Below are positions 16,915-26,165 of a DNA stretch of 64,000 bases, piece after piece. Below the pieces are notes generated by a model, which saw nothing but the letters and a program-made list of their open reading frames with translations, was not told the DNA's origin and did no database searches. The stretch spans positions 4,289,174 through 4,353,173 of the forward strand of contig CP151667.1 in NCBI GenBank assembly GCA_038400315.1, given 5' to 3'. This DNA is from Isosphaeraceae bacterium EP7 (GTDB lineage: Bacteria > Planctomycetota > Planctomycetia > Isosphaerales > Isosphaeraceae). The position numbers and the translations under genes are program-made. Each line of letters opens with the position of its first letter. Within the stretch, counting starts at the first letter, position 1.

Positions 16915-18711
16915 TCAATGTTCGGCTTCGGCCGCACCTTCGAGGAGGCGGATGTCCTTGATTTCGAGCTGGATGGTGCGGCGGCCGTTCCACTCGTTGA
17001 TGGCGGGGTGGTAGGCCAGGTCGACGAGCATGCCGGCCTTGAGGTGCTTGTAGCGTTCGCCCATGTTCCAGCCCACCGCCTCGACGGTGGCCGTGCCGTG
17101 GGCCACGCGGAGCTTGATGTGCTTGCCCTCGGTCATCGTCTTGGGGTCGCCGACGAGCCGGACGCCGGAGGTCGCCAGGATCGGCCTGAGGTTGCCGATC
17201 CCGTGGGGTTCGAGGGCCTCGATCTGCTCGGCCACGCGGATGGTGAGCATGGCCAGCTCGATCTCGGCGTCGATCGACAGCTCCTTGACCAGGGCCTCGG
17301 GCATGATCGCGTCGCGGCAATGGCGGTCGAACAGCTCGGTGAACTGCGGGAGCGAGGCGGCGGGGAGGCGGACGCCCGCGGCTGCGGAGTGGCCACCGAA
17401 CGCGCTCAGCACGTCGCCGCAGGCTTTCAGGGCGTCGTACAGGTTGAAGCCCGGGATGGACCGGGCCGAGCCCTGTCCTCGTTCGCCGTCCAGGGCGATG
17501 ATGACGGTGGGCCGGTGGAACATCTCGGCGATCCGGCCGGCGACGATGCCGATGACGCCCGGATGCCAGCCCTCGCGGGCCAGGACGATGCCCCGGCGCT
17601 CGTCCATTCCGCCCAGCTCGTCGAGCATGGAGCGGGCCTCGGCGACCATCCGCGCCTCGACCTCGCGGCGGCGGACGTTGCACTCATCCAGCCCTCGGGC
17701 GAGCACCATGGCCCGCGCGGCGTCGTCGGTCGTGAGCATCTCGACGGCGTGCATCGCCCGTTCAAGCCGCCCCGCCGCGTTGATCCTCGGCCCGAGGGTG
17801 AAGCCGACGTGGCCGCTGGTGATCTTCAGCTTATCCTTCAGGCCAGAGACCTCGATGAGCGCCTGAAGGCCCGCCGATGGGGCGCGGTTCAGCCCATCCA
17901 GGCCGTGCTTGACCAGCACCCGGTTCTCGCCGAAGAGGGGGACCATGTCGGCCACGGTGGCCATGGCGACCATGCCCATGGCGTTGATGAGGAACCCGCG
18001 CATGTGGGGTGACGCCTTCTTGCCATCACCGAAGGTCTTGGCCATCTGCCAGGCGAGCTTGAAGGCGACCCCACAGCCGCAGAGCTCGGGAAACGGGTAT
18101 TGGCTGCCGATCAGCTTGGGATGGACCAGCGCAGCGGCCTCGGGGAGCCGATCGCCGATGGTGTGATGATCGGTGACGATGAATTCGAGGCCCAGCTCCC
18201 GGGCGAGCTCCGCCTCGGCCACCGCCGAGATGCCGCAGTCGACGGTGACGACCAGCTCGGCCCCCTCGGCGGCCAGCTTGCGCAGGGCGTCGGCGCTGAC
18301 GCCGTAGCCTTCCTCGACGCGGTGGGGGATGTAGTACTCGACGTTGGTGGCGCCTGCGAGTTTCAGGCAGTGCCAGAGGATGCTCGTGCCGCAGACGCCG
18401 TCGACGTCGTAGTCACCATAGATGACGACCTTGCGGTTGGCCCGGACGGCGGCCACGATCCGGTCGGCGGCCTCGACGATGCCGGGGAGGCTTTCGGGGT
18501 CGTGCAGCCCCTTCATCTTCGCTTCGAGGAACTCGGATGCGGTGATCGCGTCGCGGATCCCCCGATTCCAGAGCAGGTGGGCAAGCAGCGGTGGGAGGCC
18601 CGACTCGCGAGCTAGCTCCTCGATGGGCCCCCGGTCGAAGGGCCTGAAGCGCCAGCGTGGGGCGAGCATCCGGGGTCTCTCGCGGGCCTGCGGGACGAGG
18701 TCGATGGCCAT
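16915..18711 (-). CDS. recJ: Single-stranded-DNA-specific exonuclease RecJ
   Basis: RecJ degrades single-stranded DNA 5' to 3' in recombination and repair. The 598-residue product shows the DHH motifs: VVIYGDYDVDGVCGTSIL (motif I), VTVDCGI, VTDHHTIGDRLP (motif III) and the GPRINAAGRL segment. The DHHA1 GGHSAAAGVRL follows, then a C-terminal OB-like part (IGNLRPILATSGV). The ATG at 18711 overlaps the corA stop (TGATG), which is preferred over an ATG nine bases upstream. Length is normal. It is the last gene of a probable minus-strand operon beginning at 22359. Confidence 0.93.
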   Translation of the reverse strand: MAIDLVPQARERPRMLAPRWRFRPFDRGPIEELARESGLPPLLAHLLWNRGIRDAITASEFLEAKMKGLHDPESLPGIVEAADRIVAAVRANRKVVIYGDYDVDGVCGTSILWHCLKLAGATNVEYYIPHRVEEGYGVSADALRKLAAEGAELVVTVDCGISAVAEAELARELGLEFIVTDHHTIGDRLPEAAALVHPKLIGSQYPFPELCGCGVAFKLAWQMAKTFGDGKKASPHMRGFLINAMGMVAMATVADMVPLFGENRVLVKHGLDGLNRAPSAGLQALIEVSGLKDKLKITSGHVGFTLGPRINAAGRLERAMHAVEMLTTDDAARAMVLARGLDECNVRRREVEARMVAEARSMLDELGGMDERRGIVLAREGWHPGVIGIVAGRIAEMFHRPTVIIALDGERGQGSARSIPGFNLYDALKACGDVLSAFGGHSAAAGVRLPAASLPQFTELFDRHCRDAIMPEALVKELSIDAEIELAMLTIRVAEQIEALEPHGIGNLRPILATSGVRLVGDPKTMTEGKHIKLRVAHGTATVEAVGWNMGERYKHLKAGMLVDLAYHPAINEWNGRRTIQLEIKDIRLLEGAAEAEH

Positions 18712-19766
18712 CAGAACCATCCGCGGAGGCGGCTCCAGAACCAGAGGACGTAGGGGGTGGCCGCCATCACGATGACCGACGCCCAGAACAAGGTGGCCTT
18801 GGGCAGGGGGGGGCCGGTGAACTCCAGCGTCTGGCCGAAGAAGTTCATGCCGAAGAACCCCACCAGGAAGGTCATCGGCAGGAACATCACCGTGACCAGC
18901 GTCAGAGTTTTCATGATGTCGTTGGTCCGGTTCGAAACCGCCGAGAGATAGGTATCGAGCGCCCCCGAGATCAGGTCGCGCAGGCTCTCGGCGATGTCGT
19001 GGGTCCGGACCAGGTGATCGTAAATGTCGCGGAAGTAGACGCGATTCTCCGCGTGGATCTGGGCGAATGGGTCGCGGGCCAGGCGATTCATGATTTCGCG
19101 CTGGGGGGAGAGGGTGCGGTAGAGCCGCAGGCTCGCCCGTTTGATGCGGAAGATGCGCTTGAGGGTCCTGGGCCTGGCCTTCTTGAAGACTTCGTCCTGG
19201 GCCGCGTCGATGGCATCATCCAGGTGTTCGATGGCGGGCAGATATTCGGCGACGATCGCGTCGAGCAGGTGATAGAGGAGATGCTCGGCACCCCGGCCAT
19301 TGCGGTTGCTAGGGTCGCGCTCGATGTTCCGACGGTGCTGGTCGAGGGCGTTGATCGGCTCGGTGTGGTACGTCAGTAAATAGTTCACGCCCAGGAAGAT
19401 ATCCAGCTCGTGCATGCCGAGCTTCTCGTCGCGTTTCCGGAAGTCGATGGTATGAAAGACCAGGTAGAGGTAGCTGCCCCAGTCGTCGAGCTTGGCGATG
19501 TGGGTTTGCTGGAGCGCATCCTCGATGGCCAGCGGGTGGAACTGGAAGGTATCGCGCATCAAGGTCTCGGCCTCGGCGGTGACCGTCCCCGGGTCCTCGA
19601 TGTCGATCCAGACGCAACCCTCGCGGTCGTCGAGGGCCTGCTGGAGCTGTTCCCTGGGCCAATCGCGGTGCAGCTCTCCCGAGCTTGAGCGGTAGAGGAC
19701 CGAGATCGCTGGGTCGGTCTTCGACCCCTGGGCGGGGGCTTCGGCGGTGGTTTCCGAGGTCGCCAT
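18711..19766 (-). CDS. corA: CorA-family magnesium/divalent cation transporter
   Basis: The 351-residue protein has a large cytoplasmic alpha/beta domain followed by two C-terminal membrane helices. The signature GMN is in FLVGFFGMNFFGQT just after the first helix; the second helix is ATLFWASVIVMAATPYVLWF. CorA forms pentamers that admit Mg2+ (or Co2+ and Ni2+). The N-terminus carries WIDIEDPG and AIEDALQQTHIAKLDDWGSY, typical of the family. The stop overlaps the recJ start by one base, and a small lipoprotein gene lies 35 bases upstream. Confidence 0.93.
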   Translation of the reverse strand: MATSETTAEAPAQGSKTDPAISVLYRSSSGELHRDWPREQLQQALDDREGCVWIDIEDPGTVTAEAETLMRDTFQFHPLAIEDALQQTHIAKLDDWGSYLYLVFHTIDFRKRDEKLGMHELDIFLGVNYLLTYHTEPINALDQHRRNIERDPSNRNGRGAEHLLYHLLDAIVAEYLPAIEHLDDAIDAAQDEVFKKARPRTLKRIFRIKRASLRLYRTLSPQREIMNRLARDPFAQIHAENRVYFRDIYDHLVRTHDIAESLRDLISGALDTYLSAVSNRTNDIMKTLTLVTVMFLPMTFLVGFFGMNFFGQTLEFTGPPLPKATLFWASVIVMAATPYVLWFWSRLRGWF

Positions 19767-19801
19767 GCGTCGCAGCTCCGTTGCGGTTGGCTGGCGGGGG
19801 A

Positions 19802-20236
19802 TCAGCCGTTGGGGGACCAGTCGGGGGGGACCTCTCTCAGGGCGGCCCGAAGCTCCAGATCGAGCGTCGAGGCGGAGGTCGGATCGATTGTACGCCTCAA
19901 GGGGCTGCGGAATCCGCCGAAGACACGGCCGAACGTGATGGGCGGGGCCACCGGCACTCGGTTGGCCGAGCTGTGCGAGACGGCGACCAGGTTCCTGCCG
20001 ACCGCGACGCCGGTCGCCTCATAACGGCCGTCGAGGCCGATCGGCGCGGTTCGGTGGTGGCCGACGGCGCCGTCAACGGGGACGAACTCGACCCAGCCGC
20101 CGACGACGGGGCGACCGTCGACGGTGATCCGGCCGCGGACGACCGCAGTGTGGGCGACGACCGGGTGCAGCTCCTCGGCGCAGCCCGCGGCGAGCAGGGC
20201 GGCCAGGCCAATCCAGGCTTCGCCGAAGTGGGACAT
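19802..20236 (-). CDS. Small lipoprotein with carboxypeptidase-regulatory-like fold
   Basis: The protein has 144 residues from the ATG at 20236. A lipoprotein signal ends in LAALLAAGC, with Cys19 the predicted lipidation site. The body resembles the short transthyretin-like lipoproteins common in planctomycetes (VRGRITVDGRPVVGGWVEFV, then GLDGRYEATGVAVGRNLVAV). No enzymatic motif is visible. It sits between the GXGXG-domain gene and corA on the same strand with spacing under 40 bases. Function unknown; a surface or periplasmic structural role is a guess. Confidence 0.72.
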   Translation of the reverse strand: MSHFGEAWIGLAALLAAGCAEELHPVVAHTAVVRGRITVDGRPVVGGWVEFVPVDGAVGHHRTAPIGLDGRYEATGVAVGRNLVAVSHSSANRVPVAPPITFGRVFGGFRSPLRRTIDPTSASTLDLELRAALREVPPDWSPNG

Positions 20237-20264
20237 GGCGGGTCGCCTCGCGGGCACAATCGGG

Positions 20265-20843
20265 TCAGGAAAGGCCGATAAGTTCGGCGGGAATTTCGTC
20301 GATCGTTGAAAAGAGGACAAGGTCTCCGCCGGTCCGGCCTCGGCCCGAGTGGGGACCGACGGAGCCGAGGGGGGCGTAGATGACCCCGCCCGACTGGCGC
20401 TCGCCCAGCAGGCGGCCGACTCGGCCTCGATACAACTGGCTGCCCCCCTGGCAGTTGAGCCCGGCACGATGTCCCGCGTCGCCAGCGATGATGAGGGTGC
20501 CCCCCCGCTGGTCGTAGCCCGGGGCGTCGGTGGCGGAGCCCAGCACGACGACCCGGCCGGCCTTCATGCTGCGAGCCACGCCGTCGGCGGCGTCACCCCG
20601 GCAAAGGACGGTCAGGCCGGGGGCGTTCAGGCCGGCGCCCAACTCGGGGCCGGCGTTCCCCTCGACCTCGATGACGGCCTTCCACGCGCCGGCGAGGCCG
20701 GCGGCCAGAAGGCGTTGACGCTCGACGCCGACGAGCCTCACGCGAGGCGAACCGGAGTCGAGCAGGCGAGTTAGCTCGGCGTTGATGCGCTGGTAGTCCC
20801 TGATATCCGGGACCACCAGCGCGTCCCCCTCAGCGTGCGGCAT
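20265..20843 (-). CDS. GXGXG-domain protein (FwdC / glutamate synthase C-terminal-like)
   Basis: The protein has 192 residues from the ATG at 20843. A right-handed beta-helix of GXGXG type is suggested by the repeated pattern ELGAGLNAPGLTVLCRG, AGRVVVLGSATDAPGYDQRG, GTLIIAGDAGHRAGLNCQGG and GQSGG-like turns. This fold occurs at the C-terminus of glutamate synthase and as formylmethanofuran dehydrogenase subunit C. No other C1-transfer gene is present here, so enzymatic assignment is not justified. The start overlaps the end of the HEAT-like gene by 14 bases, implying coupling. An in-frame extension upstream (to 21065) is only a shadow of that gene. Confidence 0.68.
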   Translation of the reverse strand: MPHAEGDALVVPDIRDYQRINAELTRLLDSGSPRVRLVGVERQRLLAAGLAGAWKAVIEVEGNAGPELGAGLNAPGLTVLCRGDAADGVARSMKAGRVVVLGSATDAPGYDQRGGTLIIAGDAGHRAGLNCQGGSQLYRGRVGRLLGERQSGGVIYAPLGSVGPHSGRGRTGGDLVLFSTIDEIPAELIGLS

Positions 20844-22359
20844 CGGGGTACTCGGCTCCGCCGGCGACGAGGCGGCGGTCCTTGGGTGTGTTCTTGTCGA
20901 GGGTCGCCTTGAGGTCGGCGACGCGGGCGGAGAGGTCCTTCTTGCGGGCCTCGATCGTCGTTCCGGCCGCCTGCGAGAGGCGGACGGCGGCGGCGGCGAC
21001 GGCCTTGACCTGGTTGACGATCTGGTCGACGACCGCCTTGTCGGCCCCCTGCGCCTTGCTGGCACCGGAGCCCTGCACGGCGGGGTCGCCGGCCAGGGCG
21101 GGGTAGACCTGATAGAGCAGCATCGAGGTGAGCTGCTGGGCCTTCTGGGAGCCTTCCGACGAGTGCGTCTCGACGATCTGGTCGCCGAGGTCGGCGGCGG
21201 CGCGGCCGATGGCGTAGGCGGCCAGGTTGGTGTTATAGCCCTGAAGCGGCGGGGCGATCTTCATCATGCCGAGGCTCCAGGCGGCCTGCGACCGGACCTC
21301 GATGCGCTCCTTCGGGTCGCTCAGCAGCTTCATGGCCGCGTTGACCATCTCGGCCTTGCCGCTGACCAGCGGGGTGGGGATTCGCAGCGCACCGATGGCC
21401 TCGACGACCCTCATCCGGACCGGCCAGGGTGCGCCGGTCTCGCGATCGAGGAACGAGGCCAGAGACTGCCCGGCCTTGATGGCCCTGGCCGTGTCGGTCA
21501 GCGTCCCGCGTCCCCCCTGGGCGGCGTTGGTGATGCCGCGAGCTGCCCAGAGCTTGACCCAGACTGATTGCTCGGGGTCATCCAGCTGCTTGATGTAAAT
21601 ATCAAGAGCGTCTGGACTTCCGGTCATTCCCAGGACAATCATCGCCTGGATGCGGGCGTAGAAGTGGTTGTCCAGCAGCTTGGGCAGTGTCGAGATCAGG
21701 ATGGGGACATAGGCGTTGAGGAACGCCGTGTTGCGGGGGTTGGTGGCCATCGCCGTCGTCAGGGGGTCGATCAGCGCCGTCGCGGCGCGGTCGATGGCCC
21801 GGGCGGCTGCGGCGTTGCGGCTGGCCTCCGAGGCGTTCTTGGGCTGCGACGGGGGATCGAGCAGGGCCTTGATATTACGATGGCTGGTCAGCTCGGCCGT
21901 CCAGTAGTCGACATACCGCTGGAGGAATGCCTTGTCGGCCTGGCCGCTGCCGCCGGCCCAGCCCCTGATGCGTGAGAGGTCGTTGGGGTTACCGACCAGG
22001 TCGAGTGGCGGGTTAGGCGGGCGCAACTCCTTGAAGGTGTTGACCAGGGCCGCCTCGGTCTTGGGGTCCTTGAAGACCTCGTCGACGTTCGACTTGGTCT
22101 CCTCAGAGGCATCGACCATGCCCTTGAGCTGGGCCTCGTTGGGGGCCGAGACGTCCTGGGGGACGACGGCCGGCTCGGCCTTGGGCTCGGGGGCATCCTT
22201 GGCCGTCGCGGCGGGCTGGTCGGCCTTCTTGGCCGGTGCCTGCTGGGCGACGGCGGAGGCGAACGTGGCGATCACGACCAAGCAGGACACCACCGGCACA
22301 GGCCAGAGGCACACCCGCGAATCTCCCCGCAGCACCCTCGGGGCGGACGCTTGGAGCAT
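20830..22359 (-). CDS. Secreted HEAT-repeat-like protein
   Basis: The 509-residue protein has an N-terminal signal peptide (VVSCLVVIATFASAVAQQ), an Ala/Pro/Lys-rich linker (about 40-75) and then a helical body. The helices have HEAT-type pairs such as YARIQAMIVLGMTGSPDALD, SVWVKLWAARGITNAAQGG, WPVRMRVVEAIGALRI and IEVRSQAAWSLGMMKIA. HEAT repeats serve as protein-binding scaffolds; the partner is unknown. A helical tail contains IEARKKDLSARVADLKATLD, likely a coiled coil. It begins the minus-strand operon that runs through the GXGXG protein, lipoprotein, corA and recJ. Confidence 0.68.
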   Translation of the reverse strand: MLQASAPRVLRGDSRVCLWPVPVVSCLVVIATFASAVAQQAPAKKADQPAATAKDAPEPKAEPAVVPQDVSAPNEAQLKGMVDASEETKSNVDEVFKDPKTEAALVNTFKELRPPNPPLDLVGNPNDLSRIRGWAGGSGQADKAFLQRYVDYWTAELTSHRNIKALLDPPSQPKNASEASRNAAAARAIDRAATALIDPLTTAMATNPRNTAFLNAYVPILISTLPKLLDNHFYARIQAMIVLGMTGSPDALDIYIKQLDDPEQSVWVKLWAARGITNAAQGGRGTLTDTARAIKAGQSLASFLDRETGAPWPVRMRVVEAIGALRIPTPLVSGKAEMVNAAMKLLSDPKERIEVRSQAAWSLGMMKIAPPLQGYNTNLAAYAIGRAAADLGDQIVETHSSEGSQKAQQLTSMLLYQVYPALAGDPAVQGSGASKAQGADKAVVDQIVNQVKAVAAAAVRLSQAAGTTIEARKKDLSARVADLKATLDKNTPKDRRLVAGGAEYPDAAR

Positions 22360-23129
22360 GTTCGCTAACCTTTACAGGGTTGATTCGAAAGGAAAGGACG
22401 CGAGCAGGCCGCGGCCGAGGACGATCGGGGGCGGGGACGAAGCCGCCCGCGGGACCCGGAGACGGGCCCCGAAACCCGGCCCGATGGATGCGACGAACGT
22501 CGCAGTCGGGCCTTGCGGCATCCCAGGTTCAGGCTAACCCGCTCCCGGACCCATGTCAAGTTTCCCAGACACCTTACCTCGCCTCGCCGGAAGGTTGCAT
22601 GACCCATTCGACGCCCCCGGCGACCGATGGTTCCATCGACCGTGTTGCACCCCGCTCGAATCCGGCCCCGAAGCCCGGGTTCGTTTCGTCTTCCCGGGTT
22701 CGTTTCGTCTTCCCGGGTTCGTTTCGTCTTCCCGGGTTCGTTTCGTCTTCCCGGGTTCGTTTCGTCTTCCCGGGTTCGTTTCGTCTTCCCGGGTTCGTTT
22801 CGTCTTCCCGGGTTCGTTTCGTCTTCCCGGGTTCGTTTTGTGTTCCAAACATAGTTGTGCAATTAAATGCTCTTCCGGAAACTTCAGTGCCTGGAAGCCG
22901 TTGTGTTGCGCGTTTTCTGGTTTCTGGATGGCGGTGTGATTCTTCTCAGCTCAACGGATCCTGACCTCGGACTCGAGCGAAGTCATTCGCTCGAATGAGC
23001 GAGTTCTCCATAAGAGAACCATCTGAATTTCTGAAGGCTTCCTCCCTACTTTCTGGAAATTTTTCGGGGATGATGCGTGGCGTCAACATGTTGGATCGAG
23101 GTGGCGGGCTGCTGAAGGAGTTTCCCGGC
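22360..23129. other. Long intergenic region, 770 bp, divergent genes
   Basis: This separates the divergent HEAT-like and oxidoreductase genes. It contains the 19-bp tandem array at 22674-22844, and after it an A+T-richer stretch (22845-23080). All reading frames across the array stay open because 19 is not a multiple of three and the unit has no stop; I do not regard them as genes. Confidence 0.7.
22674..22844. repeat. Tandem repeat array, nine copies of a 19-bp unit
   Basis: The unit CCCGGGTTCGTTTCGTCTT is repeated head to tail without spacers. Eight copies (22674-22825) are identical, and a ninth (22826-22844) differs at two positions. Each unit contains the palindrome CCCGGG. The perfect identity of eight copies suggests recent expansion or active homogenisation. 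The array lies between divergently transcribed genes. Confidence 0.97.
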
Positions 23130-24164
23130 ATGATCCGGACCGTGATCGTCGGCTATGGGTTAGCCGGTCAGTCGTTTCATGCCCCGTTGATCCGGCGGCA
23201 GGGCCGGATGGAGATTCGCGGGTTCGTGGCCCGGGATGCCGGTCGCAGGGCCGAGGCGGTCGCGGGCTGGGGGGGCGTCGGGTACTCCAGCCTGGAGGGG
23301 GCTCTGGCGGATTCCGAGGTCGACCTGATCGTGCTGGCCACTCCGCACGACGTGCATGCATCGCAGGTCATCCAGACGTTGGAGGCGGGCAAGGATTGCG
23401 TGGTCGACAAGGTGATGGCCCTGAGCGAAGCCGAGGCCGACGCGATGATCGAGGCGCGAGATCGGTCGGGGCGGATGCTGTCGGTCTTCCATAACCGGCG
23501 ATGGGATTGGGACTTCTCGACGGTCAGGGGGGTGCTTGCGTCGGGGCGTCTGGGGCGGCCGTTCCTGGTGGAAAGCTCGGTCTGCCGGTATGCGCCCCCT
23601 CGCACCTGGCGGGGCCGGGCGGCGGAGGCCGGGACGATTTTGCATGACTGGGGGGCCCACCTCGTCGACCAAGCGTTGCACCTGGGTCTGGGTCGATTCG
23701 AAAGGTTGCGGGCTACTCTGACGCCGGCCCCCTGGCCGGGCGTGGATATCGGCGGGCATGGGCGGATCGTGCTGGAAGGGGCCGGGACTCTGGTGCAGCT
23801 GGAGACGAGCCGGATCTGCCGGCTGGATCGGCCAAGGTGGTGGGTGCTGGGCCCGAACGGGGGGTTGGTCAAGGATGGGCTCGACCCGCAGGAGGCGGCG
23901 TTGCGGGAGGGGAACCTGGACGCGGCGAGCGAGGCCGACGACCGGCGGGCGCGGGTCAGGGATGAGTCGGGCGAGTCGGTCGTCGAGACGATTCGAAGCT
24001 CCTGGGACGCCTATTACGCGAACATCGCGGCGCACCTGATCGACGGCGAGCCGCTTGCGGTGACCGCGGAGCACGGGCGCGAGGTGGTCCGGGTGCTGGA
24101 CGCCGCGGTGCGGTCGGCCGCCGAGGATCGGGCGGTGGAGGGACCCTGGGGCTGGCCTGACTGA
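23130..24164 (+). CDS. Gfo/Idh/MocA-family oxidoreductase
   Basis: The 344-residue protein has an N-terminal Rossmann fold (VIVGYGLAGQSFHAPL) that would bind NAD(P), and a C-terminal alpha/beta domain with HDWGAHLVDQALHLGLG containing the usual catalytic His region. In the family the first domain ends in an EKP motif; here it reads VVDKVMALS, so Lys is kept but Glu and Pro are not. Substrates of the family are sugars, inositols or similar; this one cannot be named. The ATG at 23130 has GAAGGAG nine bases upstream and gives a perfect family N-terminus; upstream in-frame starts are rejected. It stands alone. Confidence 0.88.
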   Translation: MIRTVIVGYGLAGQSFHAPLIRRQGRMEIRGFVARDAGRRAEAVAGWGGVGYSSLEGALADSEVDLIVLATPHDVHASQVIQTLEAGKDCVVDKVMALSEAEADAMIEARDRSGRMLSVFHNRRWDWDFSTVRGVLASGRLGRPFLVESSVCRYAPPRTWRGRAAEAGTILHDWGAHLVDQALHLGLGRFERLRATLTPAPWPGVDIGGHGRIVLEGAGTLVQLETSRICRLDRPRWWVLGPNGGLVKDGLDPQEAALREGNLDAASEADDRRARVRDESGESVVETIRSSWDAYYANIAAHLIDGEPLAVTAEHGREVVRVLDAAVRSAAEDRAVEGPWGWPD

Positions 24165-24437
24165 CGTGGCGATGCGCGGAGTTTTGCCGGGTCTTCGCGC
24201 GGTCGGAGGTCGGTTCTTCACGGTCCTCTGTCAGAACTGGAGGCCTGTGGCACCGACCCTCCGAATCGTCCCGGACGTCATCTCGCATTCCCGCGGATGT
24301 TGGCGGGTGGACTGGCCCGGCGAATGGCCCGATCATGGCGCCATGGCCCGTGGTTCCCGCCCCTGGACGATCGCACGGGGCCTTCGGCGTGCGTAGACCC
24401 CTGGATTTCCGCGAGTTGACCCGACCGGAGACACTCC

Positions 24438-26027
24438 ATGTTCGACCGCAGGACGCTCGAAAGCGCCGTCCGTTCCGAGGGGGGCATCAGCCGCCGCCTG
24501 ATGCTGAGCTATGCCGGGGCGCTGGCCGCCTTGCCCATCCTGGGCCTGCGGGCCGAGGGCCGCACCGTTCGCAAGCCCAGGTTCGATTCCGACCCGTTCA
24601 CGGTGGGCGTGGCATCGGGCGACCCGACCGACACGGGGGTTGTGCTCTGGACCAGGCTGGCGCCCAGGCCGCTGGAGCCGGGTGGCGGGATGCCCGAAGA
24701 GAAGGTCGCCGTGGCCTGGGAATTGGCCGACGACGAGGCCATGACCAACATCGTGCGCCGGGGCGAGGCCCTGGCCACCCCGCAGCTCGGGCACTCGGTG
24801 CACGTCGAGGTCGACGGCCTGAAGCCCGGCCGCTGGTACTACTACCGGTTCCAGGCGGGCGACGCCGCCAGCCCGGTGGGCCGGACCCGGACGGCGCCCG
24901 AGGCCAGCTCGACGCCCGACACGCTGAAGTTCGCCTTCGCCTCGTGCCAGCATTACGAGGCCGGCCACTTCACCGCTTATGAGCACATGCTCAAGGACCA
25001 GCTCGACCTGGTCGTCCACCTGGGCGACTACATCTACGAGGGGCCCGGCCGCGACAACGGCGTCCGCAAGCACCAGGGCGCCGAGATCGAGTCCCTGAAC
25101 GACTACCGGATTCGCCACGCGCAGTACAAGACCGACAAGCACCTGGCGGCGATGCACGCGGCCTGCCCCTGGGTGGTGACCTGGGACGATCACGAGGTCG
25201 ACAACAACTACGCCGCCGAGATCAACGAGAAGGACGGCGTCGAACCCATCGACTTCCTCCTCCGCAGAGCCAACGCTTACCAGGCCTACTATGAGATGAT
25301 GCCGCTGCGGCGCGACAGCCTGCCCCAGGGCCCGAACTTGCAGCTCTACCGGACGGTGAAGTTCGGCCGGCTGGCCGAGTTCCAGGTGCTCGACACCCGG
25401 CAGTATCGCTCCGACCAGCCCAACGGCGACAAGCGATCGCCCCTGAACGACGCGGCCCTGGACCGGAAGAATTCGCTGCTGGGTGCCAAGCAGGCCGACT
25501 GGCTGGCCTCGCGATTGCTGGACTCGGGCGGCACCTGGAACATCCTGGCACAGCAGGTGATGATGGGCATGGTCGGCTTCCCCTCGCCGGGCGAGCCGCA
25601 ATATTCGATGGACCAGTGGCCGGGTGCCGCCGCCGAGCGTATCCGCCTGGTCAAGTTCCTGGCCGATCGCAAGATTCCCAACCCGGTCGTCCTGACCGGC
25701 GACATCCACTGCAACTGGGCCAATGACCTGCGAGTCGACGACCGCAAGGTGGACGAGCCGGTGGTGGCCGCCGAGTTCGTGGGCACGTCGATCTCCAGCG
25801 GCAGCGATGGTTCCGACACCCGCAAGGGCTCGGATCTGATGCTCGCCGCCAACCCCGGCATCCGCTTCTTCAACGCCCAGCGCGGCTACGTGCGCTGCAA
25901 CGTCACGCCGACCGAGTGGCGCACCGACTATCAGGTGCTCGACCAGGTGACCAAGCCCGGCGGAGTCGCGTCCACCCGCGCCTCGTTCCGCCTGGAGGCG
26001 GGCAAGCCCGGCCTAAGCCCGGCCTGA
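24438..26027 (+). CDS. phoD: PhoD-type alkaline phosphatase / phosphodiesterase
   Basis: The 529-residue protein has a Tat-like signal (GGISRRLMLSYAGALAALPI), an N-terminal fibronectin-like PhoD domain (FTVGVASGDPTDTGVVLWTR) and a metallophosphatase domain. Ligand motifs include FASCQHYEAG, VVHLGDYIYEG, WDDHEVDNNY and VVLTGDIHCNW. PhoD enzymes are Ca/Fe-dependent phosphatases exported by Tat that release phosphate from mono- and diesters. GGAG lies seven bases before the ATG. No pst or phoU genes are adjacent; a role in phosphate scavenging is inferred from the family. Confidence 0.92.
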   Translation: MFDRRTLESAVRSEGGISRRLMLSYAGALAALPILGLRAEGRTVRKPRFDSDPFTVGVASGDPTDTGVVLWTRLAPRPLEPGGGMPEEKVAVAWELADDEAMTNIVRRGEALATPQLGHSVHVEVDGLKPGRWYYYRFQAGDAASPVGRTRTAPEASSTPDTLKFAFASCQHYEAGHFTAYEHMLKDQLDLVVHLGDYIYEGPGRDNGVRKHQGAEIESLNDYRIRHAQYKTDKHLAAMHAACPWVVTWDDHEVDNNYAAEINEKDGVEPIDFLLRRANAYQAYYEMMPLRRDSLPQGPNLQLYRTVKFGRLAEFQVLDTRQYRSDQPNGDKRSPLNDAALDRKNSLLGAKQADWLASRLLDSGGTWNILAQQVMMGMVGFPSPGEPQYSMDQWPGAAAERIRLVKFLADRKIPNPVVLTGDIHCNWANDLRVDDRKVDEPVVAAEFVGTSISSGSDGSDTRKGSDLMLAANPGIRFFNAQRGYVRCNVTPTEWRTDYQVLDQVTKPGGVASTRASFRLEAGKPGLSPA

Positions 26028-26165
26028 GCCTCCGACAGTTGCAGGTTCGCGGCGGCCCGATGGTGCGATGGAGGCAACTCCTGCGTACCATCGGGCCGCT
26101 TTTCCAATTTAAATTTGGAACCTTCGACCGCCGGCGCGGCGTTATCCACAACGAGGCCGGGGCGG

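Noticed and set aside
22674-22844. CRISPR array
   Set aside because: Units are directly abutting with no spacers, and no cas genes are present.
22365-22964. Several overlapping open frames through the 19-bp array, giving NEPGKTKR-like repeats
   Set aside because: A stop-free 19-bp unit keeps all frames open automatically; no ribosome site or conserved domain.
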